Of a stretch of DNA of 64,000 nucleotides, positions 22,389-34,323 are shown piece by piece. Below the pieces are notes generated by a model. That model was not told the origin of the DNA and searched no databases. It saw nothing but the letters and a program-made list of their open reading frames with translations. The position numbers were made by a program, and so were the translations under genes. Source of the DNA: Cytospora piceicola. Lineage: Eukaryota > Ascomycota > Sordariomycetes > Diaporthales > Cytosporaceae. The DNA lies in NCBI GenBank assembly GCA_023375675.1, contig JALQBC010000007.1, forward strand, positions 1,364,001 through 1,428,000. The letters run 5' to 3'. Numbering within the stretch: the stretch's first letter is position 1; each line of letters opens with the position of its first letter.

Positions 22389-22556
22389 TGAAGCTCTAGT
22401 ATATGGGACTGTGAAACCAAGACGGACTGAATTATGCCGCCTTGACAAAATTGAATTGGCGTCTTTTGTTAACTAAGAGCAACAGGGTTCAACCCCGTAA
22501 CTAGGTAGTTTAACTATGTACTTGAGTGCATTCTGGGAACAACTTGGAAAGGCTAC

Positions 22557-23205
22557 TTATGTGCAGCTGGAGCTGCCAGCGACAAAGGCTCCATCCGAGT
22601 TCTCACATCCGCACTCTCCACTGCTCGGATCTTTGATGCAGTCTGTCCCGACACCGCTGGATGTTCCGTTGTCACTGGTGGAGTTTTGCGTCAGTATATT
22701 GTTCGTAGACATTATATCACAGAATAAAGTAGGATGTATGTCCTCGTCCATGCATTGTCTGCGGACAAACTCACCTCCAGAAGAAAGTCCAGCAGTCCGA
22801 GTCAGCTTCCATCTCGGACGATGTAGGAGCAGTGCAAGTGTAAGCGCTGCAGGTACCATATGGTGCGCCCTGGACGTCATCATACTGGTGGTCCGTAACA
22901 AAAACGGCAAAGGTCTGCGTCGTAGAGGTGCGAGTGTTGTGAGAGCATTCAGCCGCCTGGATGGAATTGGAGGATCCGGATGCTATTAGGTCGGAACGGT
23001 CAGCAACATCTCCACAAATAAGGTCATCAATCATCCTTCATCTGCTTCATTCTTATGGTTTTCCTTGTTTCAATTGCAGGGCTAACTCACCACTGCAGCT
23101 GTAGGTGCTGGGGCAGTATCCTTTGGTATTGGAAGTGGCGGGGTCGATGGTCGCCAGGACCATAACAGGGACCGACAGGACGGTGAAGATACTTGTGAAA
23201 TGCAT
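22557..23205 (-). CDS. Small secreted cysteine-rich protein
   Basis: Three exons (23205-23091, 22982-22775, 22674-22557) splice in frame with introns of 108 and 100 bp to give 146 aa. Residues 1-18 form a clear signal peptide (hydrophobic FTVLSVPVMVLA). The mature part has ten cysteines: two in YCPSTYSC, then AEC, GTC, YTC, SDC, TDC, GEC-G-C and the last at SSSCT next to the C terminus. The spacing suits a disulfide-bonded extracellular protein. There are no Lys-Arg repeats and no known domain that I can name. Small size, secretion and ten cysteines are typical of candidate effectors or secreted antimicrobial proteins, but that is inference. It is convergent with the HET gene, with only about 170 bp between the two stop codons. 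Confidence 0.75.
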
Positions 23206-25196
23206 TCTGGCTGTGGAATAGTTGCCGAACAGAAAGTTGTGGATGAGAGAGATACAGCTAATGAGTTGTTGGAGTTCTTGGAGTGGAAATAGCGCTCCTT
23301 TATAGAATATTTGTGCTCGTCTGGATCTCCTGCAAGGCCTTTTGATGAATTGCTGCGTCTTCCCCTGAAATCTTGCAGTGGGTGCATTAGCAACGCGCGT
23401 ACTATCATATCGGTAAATTATACCAAGGCGAACACTCAGGAGCTCTCCAGGTTGTTAAGTCGACGGAATCATTCTCGAGTGTCATCTATATTAAGGATGT
23501 GGATTTGTGGAACTGCAGTCAGCCCAGCAAGGCCCTAGCGTGAGCCCCCGTTCAAATTCGAACGAGGGCTTCAGGGGTAAATGTATCAAACATAGGGAGT
23601 TGAATCGTTACATATGTCAAGGCCTGATTCGTTGGACTCTATTATATGAACATATTTAATTTGGATGCCATATCAGTCGCCTTATCTGAAATTCAGCTTC
23701 TTTAATGTTGATGTCGTCGTTTCGAAATTATGAGGAATACAAGTCCTTCCTTGCGGCCGCCTCGTCGTATTTGCTGTCCCTGAATGGTCTCTTTTTCCGG
23801 CGACTCCAATTCACCATGCTGGAAGCACGACCGTCCACATTGTTCTATGTATTGCTCGGAAGTCTCCGTCCTGGACTTTAGAAGTGCGTTGCCCTGCAAC
23901 CGGTTTGTAACCTGTTCGTCAGATCTGTCAACTGGTATGTTCCGCAACGCGGCCAGAGCCCATCCATCTCCTGCTGGAACCATTCGTTCCTGGCAGAAAA
24001 GAGAGTCGCCTTGCAAGCTATATTCGTGCAAATATATGGCCTGAGGTCATTGAATGAATATTTTTAGTAGATAACAAGCTATTACGTGGGCCCTCATGAA
24101 ATTTTGGGGCAAAGTTGCTTCCAATTCTGGTCCCAGTCGACGGTATGGACACTCCATGAGCTCACGGTAGTATAGCCCGATTCCGTCAACGTTTATATCC
24201 CGTGAACTGTGCATACAAGTCCCATCTATCTACTTTCGTTGTCGCTCTCGAAGGATCTCGCCGATTTAGATACGGAGCTGTTGTCAGAAGCTTGCAGGTC
24301 TGAGGAGACCTTTGACAGTGATTCTGGGGTTTCTAAAAAATGGTCGGCAAGGTGGTAGCCACAACAATGGCGACATAAACTCCATCAAGGCTATGATGAT
24401 GTTTTCTGTGCGTAATCACTGGCCTTCCTCGCGATGATAGACCGGCCTTGAAGGTCTCCCTTCCCAAGACTGTGTATGGCGTCCCCAGTGGGGACAGGAG
24501 CTCTATATCAAGTAGGTGTGGTGAAAATTGGCATCTAGTTCCTCAATAGGCCTGAACCAGCTGACACAGTATCAAAAACTCTTCCTTGCATGTGGTGTTT
24601 CTGCTGGTGTGTCTCTTCGTGCGCTGCTAAGACCCACCGATATCGACATGGTTTGAATTGAGGGCGGTTGAACATAATGGTCAACTAAAGCCATAGAGTC
24701 TAAACATTTATTATTCGGTTTTGTAAGCATACGTGGAGAACCGAAGACTTCTGCATAGATGGCGACCCAAATCGTATCATGTTCACCGCCCACAGAGTAC
24801 GTTGGAAGGCTGTGGACTCTCTAACCCTGGAAAATTCGACTTTCTGGCTTCGTCTATTTTCTGAGAGACGTCCTTTTGAAAACCGTCCTCATTAGGAGTG
24901 GTCCCAAGAGTCCTCGAGATGTTTGGGTCCCACCTCTCGTACGGCGATTCGACAGTCGAGATTGTAGGAACAAGGCAATTTAAGCCCTACCTGAGCACAA
25001 TCTTGACCTCGACTAGACATATTAATTCAATATGTTCACCCGCAAAGGTATTTGAGAAGCTAGTATGCGAAGTGTCAACATACCGTGACTATAAGGTGAG
25101 CTTACATAGGCCTAATTCTTTCGATGACCAATCATTCGTCGTTGTCAGCAATATGTGTCGTTGAAGCCGAGATAGCCCTGGAGGAACCTTGGAAGG
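23206..25196. other. Gene-poor tract left of the AT-rich element
   Basis: Minus-strand frames at 24031-23702 and 24793-24572 are open but have no recognisable domain or supported splice model. The rest has no coding signal. It may hold relics of accessory genes. Confidence 0.4.
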
Positions 25197-26081
25197 TAAG
25201 TCAAACACCCTATAAGTGGAACGGCCCCCTTAGTGGAACAGCCACTTACATAGTAAACAGCCTAAATAGCCTACCTTTCTAATAGCTATAATAAATTAAA
25301 TAAAATAGATATTAACTAAACGATCTTTAAATAATATACAATACCTTTTAATATATATATTACAATAGCTAATATCTGATATTAAACGTTTTAAAAGTAA
25401 ATATATAGCTATAAATATATATACTTTAAACTGTTAAGGTTTTAATACTATATAAGTGTAAGTACTAACAGCCTTTAAAAGTTACTTTTATTACATTTAT
25501 TCTTAGTTATACACTAGATAATATACTTATATATGTATATATAATATTATTATAAGATACTATATATAGTATAGAAGTTATAGACTTAAAAAAGTATAAT
25601 TTAAAAAGTTATATAGTATTTTATAAATCTCTATATAAATATTATATAGAGATTTCCAAAGTTTTATTTTATTACTATAATATAACGTAAAATAATAATC
25701 TATTATATTTACTTATATCTATATAGTATAATATACTATATTATATACTTTTAGTTATATATAACTAGCTATATAATATAATATTAATTAATATAATTTT
25801 CCGACAGCTGTTAGTATTACCACCTATATTATATATAATCCTTAACATTTAAACTCTTAATAATAATATAATATATTTCTATCTTATTAGTATATATTAA
25901 GTTATATAATATATTATATACTAATATATATATATAATAGTAATATATATTTAGATTAGAAGTCTATATCTATTTTATTTAATTTATTATAGCTGTTAGA
26001 AAGGTAGGCTATTTAGGCTGTTTACTATGTAAGTGGCTGTTCCACTAAGGGGGCCGTTCCACTTATAGGGTGTTTGACTTA
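25197..26081. mobile_element. Fot1/pogo-like element, non-autonomous, AT-saturated, with TA duplication
   Basis: Terminal inverted repeats of about 114 bp (25199-25312 and 25966-26079) differ at only one position that I can see. Both start AGTCAAACACCCTATAAG, resembling the AGTCAAGCACCC ends of the Fusarium Fot1 family, and both abut a TA dinucleotide (25197-25198 and 26080-26081), the target duplication of Tc1/mariner/pogo elements. The 650-bp interior is almost only A and T and contains no transposase frame. Such composition fits saturation by repeat-induced point mutation of an originally longer or coding element. The outermost 60 bp of each repeat keep normal G+C. Confidence 0.8.
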
Positions 26082-29000
26082 TGTGGTAACACAGCTAAGA
26101 GCATACATAGCCCGAGTTGTAGACTAACGCGCCTCCTGTAGTGCCTTGGAAACATCCCTTTTCTACCAACTTGGATCGCTCTTCTACTGGGACTCCGGGA
26201 GTAAATGCATTCTTTTGTGAACACTGATCTGTATCCATACGCGCAACCATCAATTTGCAAAATCGGGACAGCCTTTTTCGCCGTGTAGAAGTCGACAAGT
26301 GGTATGTTACATAGCAAAAAAGGTGTCGGGCTGTCAGGAACTGAATATGCACATCAAGTACTTGGACCTACATAGAGGTTCCAAATAACCGGAACGTGCA
26401 CTCATTCGTCAGTCACTCTGGATATTGTACATATGTAACATGCCTGAATTTTCAACAAGTGTCAATATACATATCAGCAGGTAGCAGTCCGCAGTACGAA
26501 AAGACCTGTATGATATGATCCTATCTCAAGTAATAAACACTGCATCTTCCTTGGCACATTTATGAATCAATTGATCGTATTCAACTGTCTCCTCAAGTCA
26601 TGTGCACCAGAGGCCCCGCGCCGACCTGTCAGTACTGTCTCTGCTTTTTTATCAGGTGAACCTTTGCTTGAATACGCTAAAGACTATTGGAGACTATCTA
26701 TGTCCCATGAAAGCCTGGATTTTACCTAAATAATTACCCATATGTTCCTTCCAGCATCCTTTTGAATCACGTAATATCAGCACCCTACAAGCACACCGCG
26801 CTTTTCACATTCTATCCATGCTCGGTGTTATGTATATACTATGTCGTAGGCCAAGGGCCTGCTATACTCATATCTCGACATGTTCCTATGGGACTCGCTG
26901 CGCGTGCAGTTACCAGGGCTAACATGTGGCTTGCTGTGATACTTTGAGCCACCAATCAATGTATGACCGTCTTCGAACGCAGGCGCGTTACTGGTTCTGG
27001 ACGCGTTCTACTGGATGCGGACACTGCCGAACTGCTAACCCGGGAACGTTGAGTGGGTTCAAGGGGCGAGGGACATGGAGGACGGTCGTTCCGGTGGCTC
27101 CGCACGGAGAAGCCGCTCGTGGTGGACCCCGGTGAGCGAGATTCTTGTCGAATCACTTACCGCTTGAGCTAAATAAAGAGCATGAAAGATCCCGGGGATA
27201 ACAGTGATAATACTGCATATTTGAGGTATGGGTCCATGTATGGATGTGTAGGTGCATATTCAGTGTAATCATTCACAGCTGTCGTGTTAATCAACGGTGG
27301 TCAGTAAGGTCGTGTTCAAGACTCAGACAAACACGACCCCTGACTCTTGTGGCAAGACGTCCGGGGTCATCGCAACCCTTGAGTGGTTCAGAACACCAGA
27401 AATCTGTGTACTTCTGACGGTGTAGGGGGCCATCTTCTCGAACATTTGGACCAGCTCCATCGAAGGAAGAGGAAGGGAAATTCGAGCCGGTCGCCACGTG
27501 AGCGGTCGGATCCTGCCATGTCCGAGACAATGATGGCAAGCGACATCGGTGTCACAGAGACTATGTATCTTGTCATGTGTCGGTGAGAATCCCCTGGCCT
27601 GTGCTTCGTGAGAAACCGTCGCCACAAACGCAAAGCTGGGATGGTTGGCTGGCAGACGCGTTATCAGCCCTGCCGGGTAGTGCATCCCCTGAACATATCC
27701 CTGCTGCTGCATTTCTGATAGATTTGCAGTGTATGGGAGTGTTGAATATAGTCTGCAACGTTATATAGAGTTCCGTATGCATTCATACCGCCTTTACAGA
27801 AAGCTTTCAAAGCATACCTAAGTACATGTGCCGTATAGAACTTCTATAACATTTTCAAGGACGCAGTTGCCGATTCGTGCTATATACTGCAGACATATGC
27901 TCTAGATTGACCTATTGCTGCAATCGTCGACAGTACGCCACTTGTCTCGCATGCTACTGCCACCATGTCATGTTCCAAATCCCTACTGGATATGATACGC
28001 ACGCCCTTTCCAACGGCAGCGCTGCTGCCCAAGCCAAGGTTGTCATGCATGTATAGAGGCCCGTCACGAAGCCGTGACCCACTTCCAAGGTTGCCACATG
28101 GCGGTGGCTCTTGGAGACCCAGTTGGGGAGATCAGGTTGTCGGCGCGAAGTTGCAGCAGGCGTTGGTGATGTCCCTTTGATGACTGTCTCACTAGTGGGG
28201 ACCCCCGTGTTCCAGACCTTGTCCGGAAGCATCTCTCGTCTAGATAGTGACGAGTACCAGTTGACATATCATCCAGCATAGCATGTGTAGTGGATGATCC
28301 CCGGCATGGAGACAAACCCACGGTTTTGTCGGTTCATGAAACAGGTGGCCCGGGAAGCAAATCCCAGCGACCAGGAACCGAGATTTGATATCATCCCAGC
28401 CACGGGGCCCTCTCAGGCTTCTGCAGACACCCTGCCGAATCGGATGGCTTCCCCCTGGGCCTGTGAGTTCTCGGAATCCCTTTCCATTGCCCATTACATG
28501 ACTAGGTGGAGCAACGATGCGCGCTCACCCCCTGTCGCCCTTTCGACGATACCGCACGACTCGGTACACCGCCAGGACTACCAGAGGGATCGGTGAGAAC
28601 AAGCCCTGTCCACCGCAAAAACTCTTTCTTTCACCTGGCATCTGGCGGAAGTACTTTAAGGCCACATAACCTTCCAGAACATTGCTCCTTCCATCGATCT
28701 TCCCGGACTCAGTATCGTCATTCGTCTCTCTGCGTTCTCTTTCCTTCTCCGGCTCCGTCAAGAATAACGGCCCGTCAATCATTGTCTCCATCTCTGTCAA
28801 CCTTGACCTCGTGGGTCAAGTCTTCCAGAAAACTTCCAGAAGGGCGCTAGAAGGACGTCAATCCCCTTCCGTGACTCCGATATCCACACCACCCGCCCTC
28901 AGGCCTCATCAACCTTGGAACGACCCACCTCCAACTACAACTGAACCAGTACTTCCACCTGCCTCTTTCCATCACCAACGCGTGTCCACGAGCAAACAGA

Positions 29001-30471
29001 AAGGAGCATCTACGCCCTATCACACCATAATCCGTTTTACGATCACGAACCTTCCCTCTCTTCGACACCTCTTCCACAAAATGCCTCGCGGTGCATACGA
29101 CGTCTCGGCCACCAACAAGCCCGGGCCCAAGCCTAAGCCTAAATAAAGGGGTAGGCTATCGGAGAGCTGAGCCTGTGAGCTGAATAATCACAATAATACC
29201 GTTGCAACCACGAGTTGCACACACACATACATACGACTACATTCATTCACCATGCCTTCCCTCGAGGGGCGCTCTGGCGGTCTCACACTCCGTTTGAGAA
29301 GGCAGCGATGACTGCTTAAGTGTTGATTTTTTTTCTCTCTGGGTCATAGATGGACGGGATAGACGGCGCATTGCATACAAATACCCAGGCTGGAATTGAA
29401 ATTCAAGGAGGACACTACAAAGAACGGGGCAACCACTACCAGTAAGAGCATTATAAGAATATTGAATAATGGTTATATATAATGAATTACGAGACCTCGC
29501 TGGTCCTTCGACAACTCATGAGCCTTATTCATCTTGCGTATTTTTTCATCTGATCGGATGACCCTATGCAATATACATATTTAACGAGCCTGAACTTGGA
29601 ACTGGCAAAATTATCGTCAGCCCTTGATCCATGTCTTTCGTCCGAATACCACCATTCCATCACATTATCAATTGGTATTACGCAAAGATACCGAGCCCTT
29701 ACCGCTTTATTTGTACCTTTGTTGACTTTACCCTGAGAGCTGTGCTGTTGCTTCCGGGTCCTGGAACGCCACAATCTGAGAATTAAACAGTGTGATGAGA
29801 CTAAATTGATGTCACATCGGTGAACGCTGCTACCCTCCTTTCCATCGTCAACGACTTCTACGGCGGTTTTGTCGGTTCCGGCAGACCCAGTATGTGTAGG
29901 GTTTGCAGCGTTGGCACATGGATAGGGAGCAAAGTTGCTACACCATGCTACCGTGGCTTTCGTATCAGCTGTTGTCTGAGCTATGCCGCAAGCTGCGGTA
30001 ATTGGTCAAGTGTCGCGGGCTGAACATTTGAGGCTGCAAGCGGACCAGCTCCTTTCATTTTGAGGATTTAGGTTATTGCTTTCGCTCCACCCGTCTACAA
30101 GTCAATGAATGTCTTGTAAGTTATCAGAGTCTGTCATGGCTGTTTCGTTGGAGGAAGACTTCCACATACTTCAAACGGGAATGTAATCCGCATGATCATT
30201 AATATCCGGAGGACGAAGGTGGGGACAAACCGACGAAGTATGCCGTCCTATATCGAAACCGGGTTATAATTAAGCCGCCCCTTCATAGTTTCATTAGTAA
30301 TACACGATGCTAAACATCTGATTGAGAAGGAAAGCTTGATTCTACAAGACCGAAGCTTATATGGTCCAGAAATGAAAGTCGTCCTAGGACATCTCAAGTT
30401 GCATTCCTTTCACAATAAAACATCATTGAATATATATTAAAGAACCAAGCTAGGGCTTATACACCATCAAA
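26082..30471. other. Gene-poor intergenic tract, 4.4 kb
   Basis: No gene model is supported. Several frames of 60-150 codons occur on both strands (for example minus 27712-27323 and plus 28682-29146) but lack domains, consistent splice sites or single-strand bias. One 21-codon frame at 29081-29146, preceded by a pyrimidine-rich leader, is listed separately. A TATA-like stretch at 30430-30440 precedes the next gene. Confidence 0.45.
29081..29146 (+). CDS. Candidate micro-ORF of 21 codons ending in a Lys-Pro tail
   Basis: An ATG in a good context (CACAAAATGCC) after a long pyrimidine-rich, CACC-rich stretch opens a 21-codon frame ending in GPKPKPK and TAA. It could be a short peptide, a first exon or an upstream ORF. 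No conservation can be judged here. Confidence 0.2.
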   Translation: MPRGAYDVSATNKPGPKPKPK

Positions 30472-31476
30472 ATGAGTCCACAGATGAAGGCTTGGACATT
30501 TACTCATGGGGGATATCCAGAAGCACTGCAGGATTCGGGACTGCCGTTCGATGTGGGACCACTCAAACCAACAGAGATGCGTATCCGAGTGAAGGCCGCG
30601 TCCATTAACCCCGTTGACGTTCAATTGATGGGATTACCGTTGTGGTCATATCTTCCCAGCTTTCTTATCACGGCTCAGAAAGGCGTGGGCGAAGACTTCT
30701 CCGGCGTGGTAGAGGAAGCAGGAACAGACTGTGGCTTCAAGACTGGTACCGAGGTGCTTGGAATTACCCCTTTCCTCCCAGGAGGTACTCTCCAGGAAAT
30801 GATCAAAATCGATATCAAAAGCTCCGTTATCATCCCGAAACCGACGGCCTGGTCCTGGGAGCAGGCCGCTGCCCTCCCACTTGTCTGGCTCACAGCGAGA
30901 ACAACCATTGCCAAGGTGGAGACTTACGTCAAAAACAGGAGGGTCGCCATTCTGGGTGGTAGCTCTAGCAGCGGAATGTACGCAGTTTATCTGGCAAAGC
31001 AGCGTGGCTGGACCGTGATTGCCTCGTGTTCCGGTCGTAATTCGGGGTTTGTCCGCAGCATGGGTGCAGCCGACATTATCGACTATACAACCACAAGCGT
31101 ACCCCAAAAGTTGATAGAGTTTGCTCCCGACGCCATCATCGATTGTGTTGGGGGGACGGAGTTTCTTGGAATCGCAAAGAGAGAAGTGACAATTGTTGGT
31201 GACAAGACAAACCGGATGTCGATGGGCGGTAGCAATACTTATTTATGGAACCCCCGGATGCTCCTGCGATCTCTGCTCGGGAAGGCAGGTCTTGGCCCAT
31301 CCTACAGTTGTGTCAATCTCGAGTTCAGCAAGTCTTTCTTGGAGGAAATATTGTGTCTTCCTACGGACAAGATCATTATTGATAACACATTTGAATTCGA
31401 CCAAGTCATGGAAGCATTCGAGAGATTGAATACCGGGCGAACGAGGGGCAAGGTGGTGGTCAGGGTCGCTACATGA
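30472..31476 (+). CDS. Medium-chain (MDR) zinc-independent oxidoreductase
   Basis: A single exon of 334 codons. It matches the quinone oxidoreductase/enoyl-reductase branch of the MDR superfamily: an N-terminal GroES-like part with VKAASINPVDVQLMG (about 40-54) and GEDFSGVVEEAG (73-84), then a Rossmann domain with ILGGSSSSGMYAVYLAKQRG (160-179) for NADP(H), ASCS after beta-2, and DAIIDCVGG. The cysteine and histidine ligands of zinc alcohol dehydrogenases are absent, so a zinc-free reductase is expected, acting on an unsaturated carbonyl or quinone in the cytosol. The fungal relatives include ToxD-like and RTN4IP1-like proteins. The next gene downstream is an MFS transporter on the opposite strand. 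A TATA-like sequence lies about 40 bp upstream of the ATG. Confidence 0.88.
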   Translation: MSPQMKAWTFTHGGYPEALQDSGLPFDVGPLKPTEMRIRVKAASINPVDVQLMGLPLWSYLPSFLITAQKGVGEDFSGVVEEAGTDCGFKTGTEVLGITPFLPGGTLQEMIKIDIKSSVIIPKPTAWSWEQAAALPLVWLTARTTIAKVETYVKNRRVAILGGSSSSGMYAVYLAKQRGWTVIASCSGRNSGFVRSMGAADIIDYTTTSVPQKLIEFAPDAIIDCVGGTEFLGIAKREVTIVGDKTNRMSMGGSNTYLWNPRMLLRSLLGKAGLGPSYSCVNLEFSKSFLEEILCLPTDKIIIDNTFEFDQVMEAFERLNTGRTRGKVVVRVAT

Positions 31477-31833
31477 AGGTCTCGCAAACAAATTACAGTA
31501 CCTAGGTATCTGTTTCATAGCATGATGATAAATAGGCAGGTTTACTAATACTATGCTGGACTGTTCTATGTGCTTCTTGGGTTTCCATCCAGCCTTGACA
31601 GCTTGATCTGTATATCAAGTCGAAGCACCCATCCATCTCAGAGCAGATAAAAGGAGCAATCAAAGGTACCCAAGTAGGTACTTAAGTACCTAGTTATGTC
31701 ACGGCGCCTTCATCCTTAGATTTGGTAAAATTTGAAGTCAAAAGTGGTAGTATTCGCTTCTTCAGTCTGATCTGCTTCCTCTAGGATTGTTCTAGTAACT
31801 TTCCAAGGTTTCCTCTTGAATACCTAGGTAGCT
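31477..31833. other. Convergent intergenic region, 357 bp
   Basis: This lies between the 3' ends of the MDR gene and the MFS gene. It holds TACCTAGGTA palindromes at 31499-31508 and 31821-31830 and a related AGTACCTAG run near 31680-31693. No frame is present. Confidence 0.6.
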
Positions 31834-33523
31834 TCATCTACATTCCGGCGTCTCAGTGGTTTTGTTCGTCTCCACCGGCGGAGCTCCACGCCCCTCCTCA
31901 GCAACACCAGGTGTTGGCTGAGAAGCCTTAGGAGGTAGGTCGTCTCGTCGTAGTCTCCAGCCACCGGACCATCCAAGCCACCCCTTCTCGCGGGGACCCC
32001 GAACAAAGCAGACGAGGAGAGCTAGGCCAAGAAACCCGATATTGCAACTGCCACTGGCTCTCCATCCTCCTATGGCATACAGCCGGTTTCCTACAGCCGT
32101 CCCGGTCAGCTGGCCCGTAAATGCTGCCAGCATATAACACGTGTTGACCCTGTTCCTCGCCTTTGGGTTGATATCGTTGATAGCTGTCCGGTTGGCAATG
32201 TTGCATGCTTGGTTGCCCAGGTCAATCACTAGGGCCTCGATTACAGGCCCAGCAACCGTGAAAGTTCCGATAAACGTTCCAATCGCCACTCCGGTGAGCT
32301 CAATACTGATCCCAAAAATACACGAGTAAAGTGGTAGGATCTTATCGATGATGTAGCGACTGTATACCGGGCCCCAACAGATGATAAATATTCCGATCAA
32401 AGCAAAGAGGCCGATCACCAAGGAGGAATATTCGAACGGCGGCGATGAAAGCAAGAAGGACATCGTGGTCCAAAATGAAGTGAAGATTGAGCTCATGATG
32501 AAGTTGATGAGACACGCCTGGACCAATAACGGCTCAGTGAAAAACATCTGGAGGATACTCCACATCATTTGGAACCAGTTCAGGCCACCTGGGTTCTTGG
32601 ACGGATAGTCGGGCAACCAAATCCAAAGGAGAACCCAGCAACACCACTGGGCGCCGAATGCAAACCAGTAAATGTTTCTCCAGTCGGTGAAGTTAGCGAT
32701 CACTCCTGACAAAAGGCGGGCAACCAGCATGCCCAGTGAGAGCCCAGATACTACGAGCGAGAGGGAAGTTGCTCTTCGGTGTGCCGGGGCAAGGTCGCCC
32801 ACCAGAGGCAGCATGAGCTGTGGTGTTACGGTTGTCATGCCGCAAATGAAGGATACGGCCGCGAATGTCTCGAAGCTTGATGTGAGACATAGTGCGAGCC
32901 ACTGGTACCCGGATGTCAGCAAAGCTAAGGAGCAATATGTAGAATGACGGTTTGCACTCACCAGTGTAGCCGTGAATGCAACAAGTGCTAGGATATAATG
33001 TCTCCGTCGGAAGATATCCCCGAGTGGGCAGAGGAGGAGCAGACCGCAGGCGTAGCCAGCTTGGGACAATGTTGCAACGGAAGAAGCCCGTTCAGAGCCC
33101 ACGTCGAAAGTGTCGGCGATCTTGAACAGGATCGGTTGCACGTAGTACAAGTTTGCAACAGTAAATGTGGTTGCCTTGACACAGTTAACCAGTGTGTCTC
33201 GGACACAACGCAGGAACAGGACTTACGAAGGCGAAAAGAAGGTTCAAGGCCAGGTTGAACTTGGGAGGGTTGTCGGGATCATAGCGGCATCTCTTGGGCA
33301 TCCATATGAGAAACTTCCCGACGCGATACAACAGAGTTTTTCTTTTATCCCCTTCCGATTCAACCGACTCGACAGAAGCTGTGTCTTGAGTGGCGGCTTT
33401 CTCTTCCTCGTCTGTTCGTTGTACTTCTTGAGACCCTTCTCTGGCCGTTGACAATATGGGTTCCGGGACAGGTCTCTCGGGATCAGACCCGGCACTGGGG
33501 TCACAGGCGCTCCTATACACCAT
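31834..33523 (-). CDS. MFS transporter, efflux type
   Basis: Exons 33523-33227, 33174-32962 and 32901-31834 join with introns of 52 and 60 bp, both in frame, to give 525 aa. A hydrophilic N-terminal tail of about 80 residues is followed by twelve predicted helices. The first helix region reads ATTFTVANLYYVQP. The loop GDIFRRRHYI after helix 2 is the MFS motif A equivalent, and LVGDLAPAHRRATSLSLVVSGLSLGMLVARLLSGVIA matches the fourth and fifth helix region of the YNFM/arabinose-efflux group. It is likely a drug or small-molecule exporter in the plasma membrane. The first ATG in frame is at 33523; an open extension further upstream lacks an ATG. It converges with the MDR oxidoreductase gene. 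Confidence 0.88.
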
Positions 33524-34323
33524 CTCTGATTTTGTTTGTTGATCTACCTTGGGCAGACCTGTATGACACGGGCGCCCGGCGATGGGTGTCCCGTCACGGC
33601 CCCTTAGTAACCCTTCAGACGTCGAGCTTGTTCTTGGCGGGGTTCCTGGGTGCCCCTTGCCAGCTGAATTGAAAGTGAATGTTACGGTAGCCAAATGCCA
33701 GACACCCTAGAGTAGTAAGGCAATGACTGTTTTGAATCATGTATCACGGTGTTGCGACCTGATAAGAAGACGAATGAGTTCCGTTGCTGAAGCTTGCCGA
33801 TCCCCGGTGTATCGAAAACCGCGCCTTTCGGACTTAAAACACTTATGCGGCAAGGTCCGGCATATTCCGGTCAGCGTGCACTGTTTTCACCGTCGCAAGT
33901 CATCAGCGGGCTTCGGGTAAGATAGCAGCACAATATCATATCCGTAAATTACAGTACCACTATTTAGCTTTGGTTTTCTTCAGATAATTGGAAACGGTGA
34001 CTGTGTTCACGTGCTATTAGCTGGTAGCTTAGGGATACACAGCTTATCGCCGAACTTAGAAGTCGCTGAAGTGGATCTGGCTAACGGCCGGTGTGTTCTA
34101 GGTAGGATACGGCACCTAAATCCGGCCGAATTCACGGCCTCCGTTCGGAGCCCGGGACTCGGACGGAAGCAGGTGATCTATGTACGTAGACATCCGGCGG
34201 CTTTGTCAGTGCGGAGTGGGCGCTGGCATCACCCATGTGTGTCGTCACTGTCCATATAAATGTTAGGCCTTGCCCATCACCTGAGATGTTGAGGTTGATG
34301 CAAGGTACATCGCCATCAACAAC
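33524..34323. other. Divergent intergenic region, 800 bp
   Basis: This is the shared upstream region of the MFS transporter (minus) and the PRISE-like reductase (plus), so a common promoter is possible. I see no coding frame or obvious operator repeats. Confidence 0.5.

Noticed and set aside
22484..22497. GGGTTCAACCCC resembling a tRNA B box
   Set aside because: No A box, acceptor stem or anticodon arm can be drawn around it.
28682..29146. A 154-codon plus-strand frame
   Set aside because: Composition is that of a pyrimidine-rich leader; only the last 21 codons follow a plausible start.
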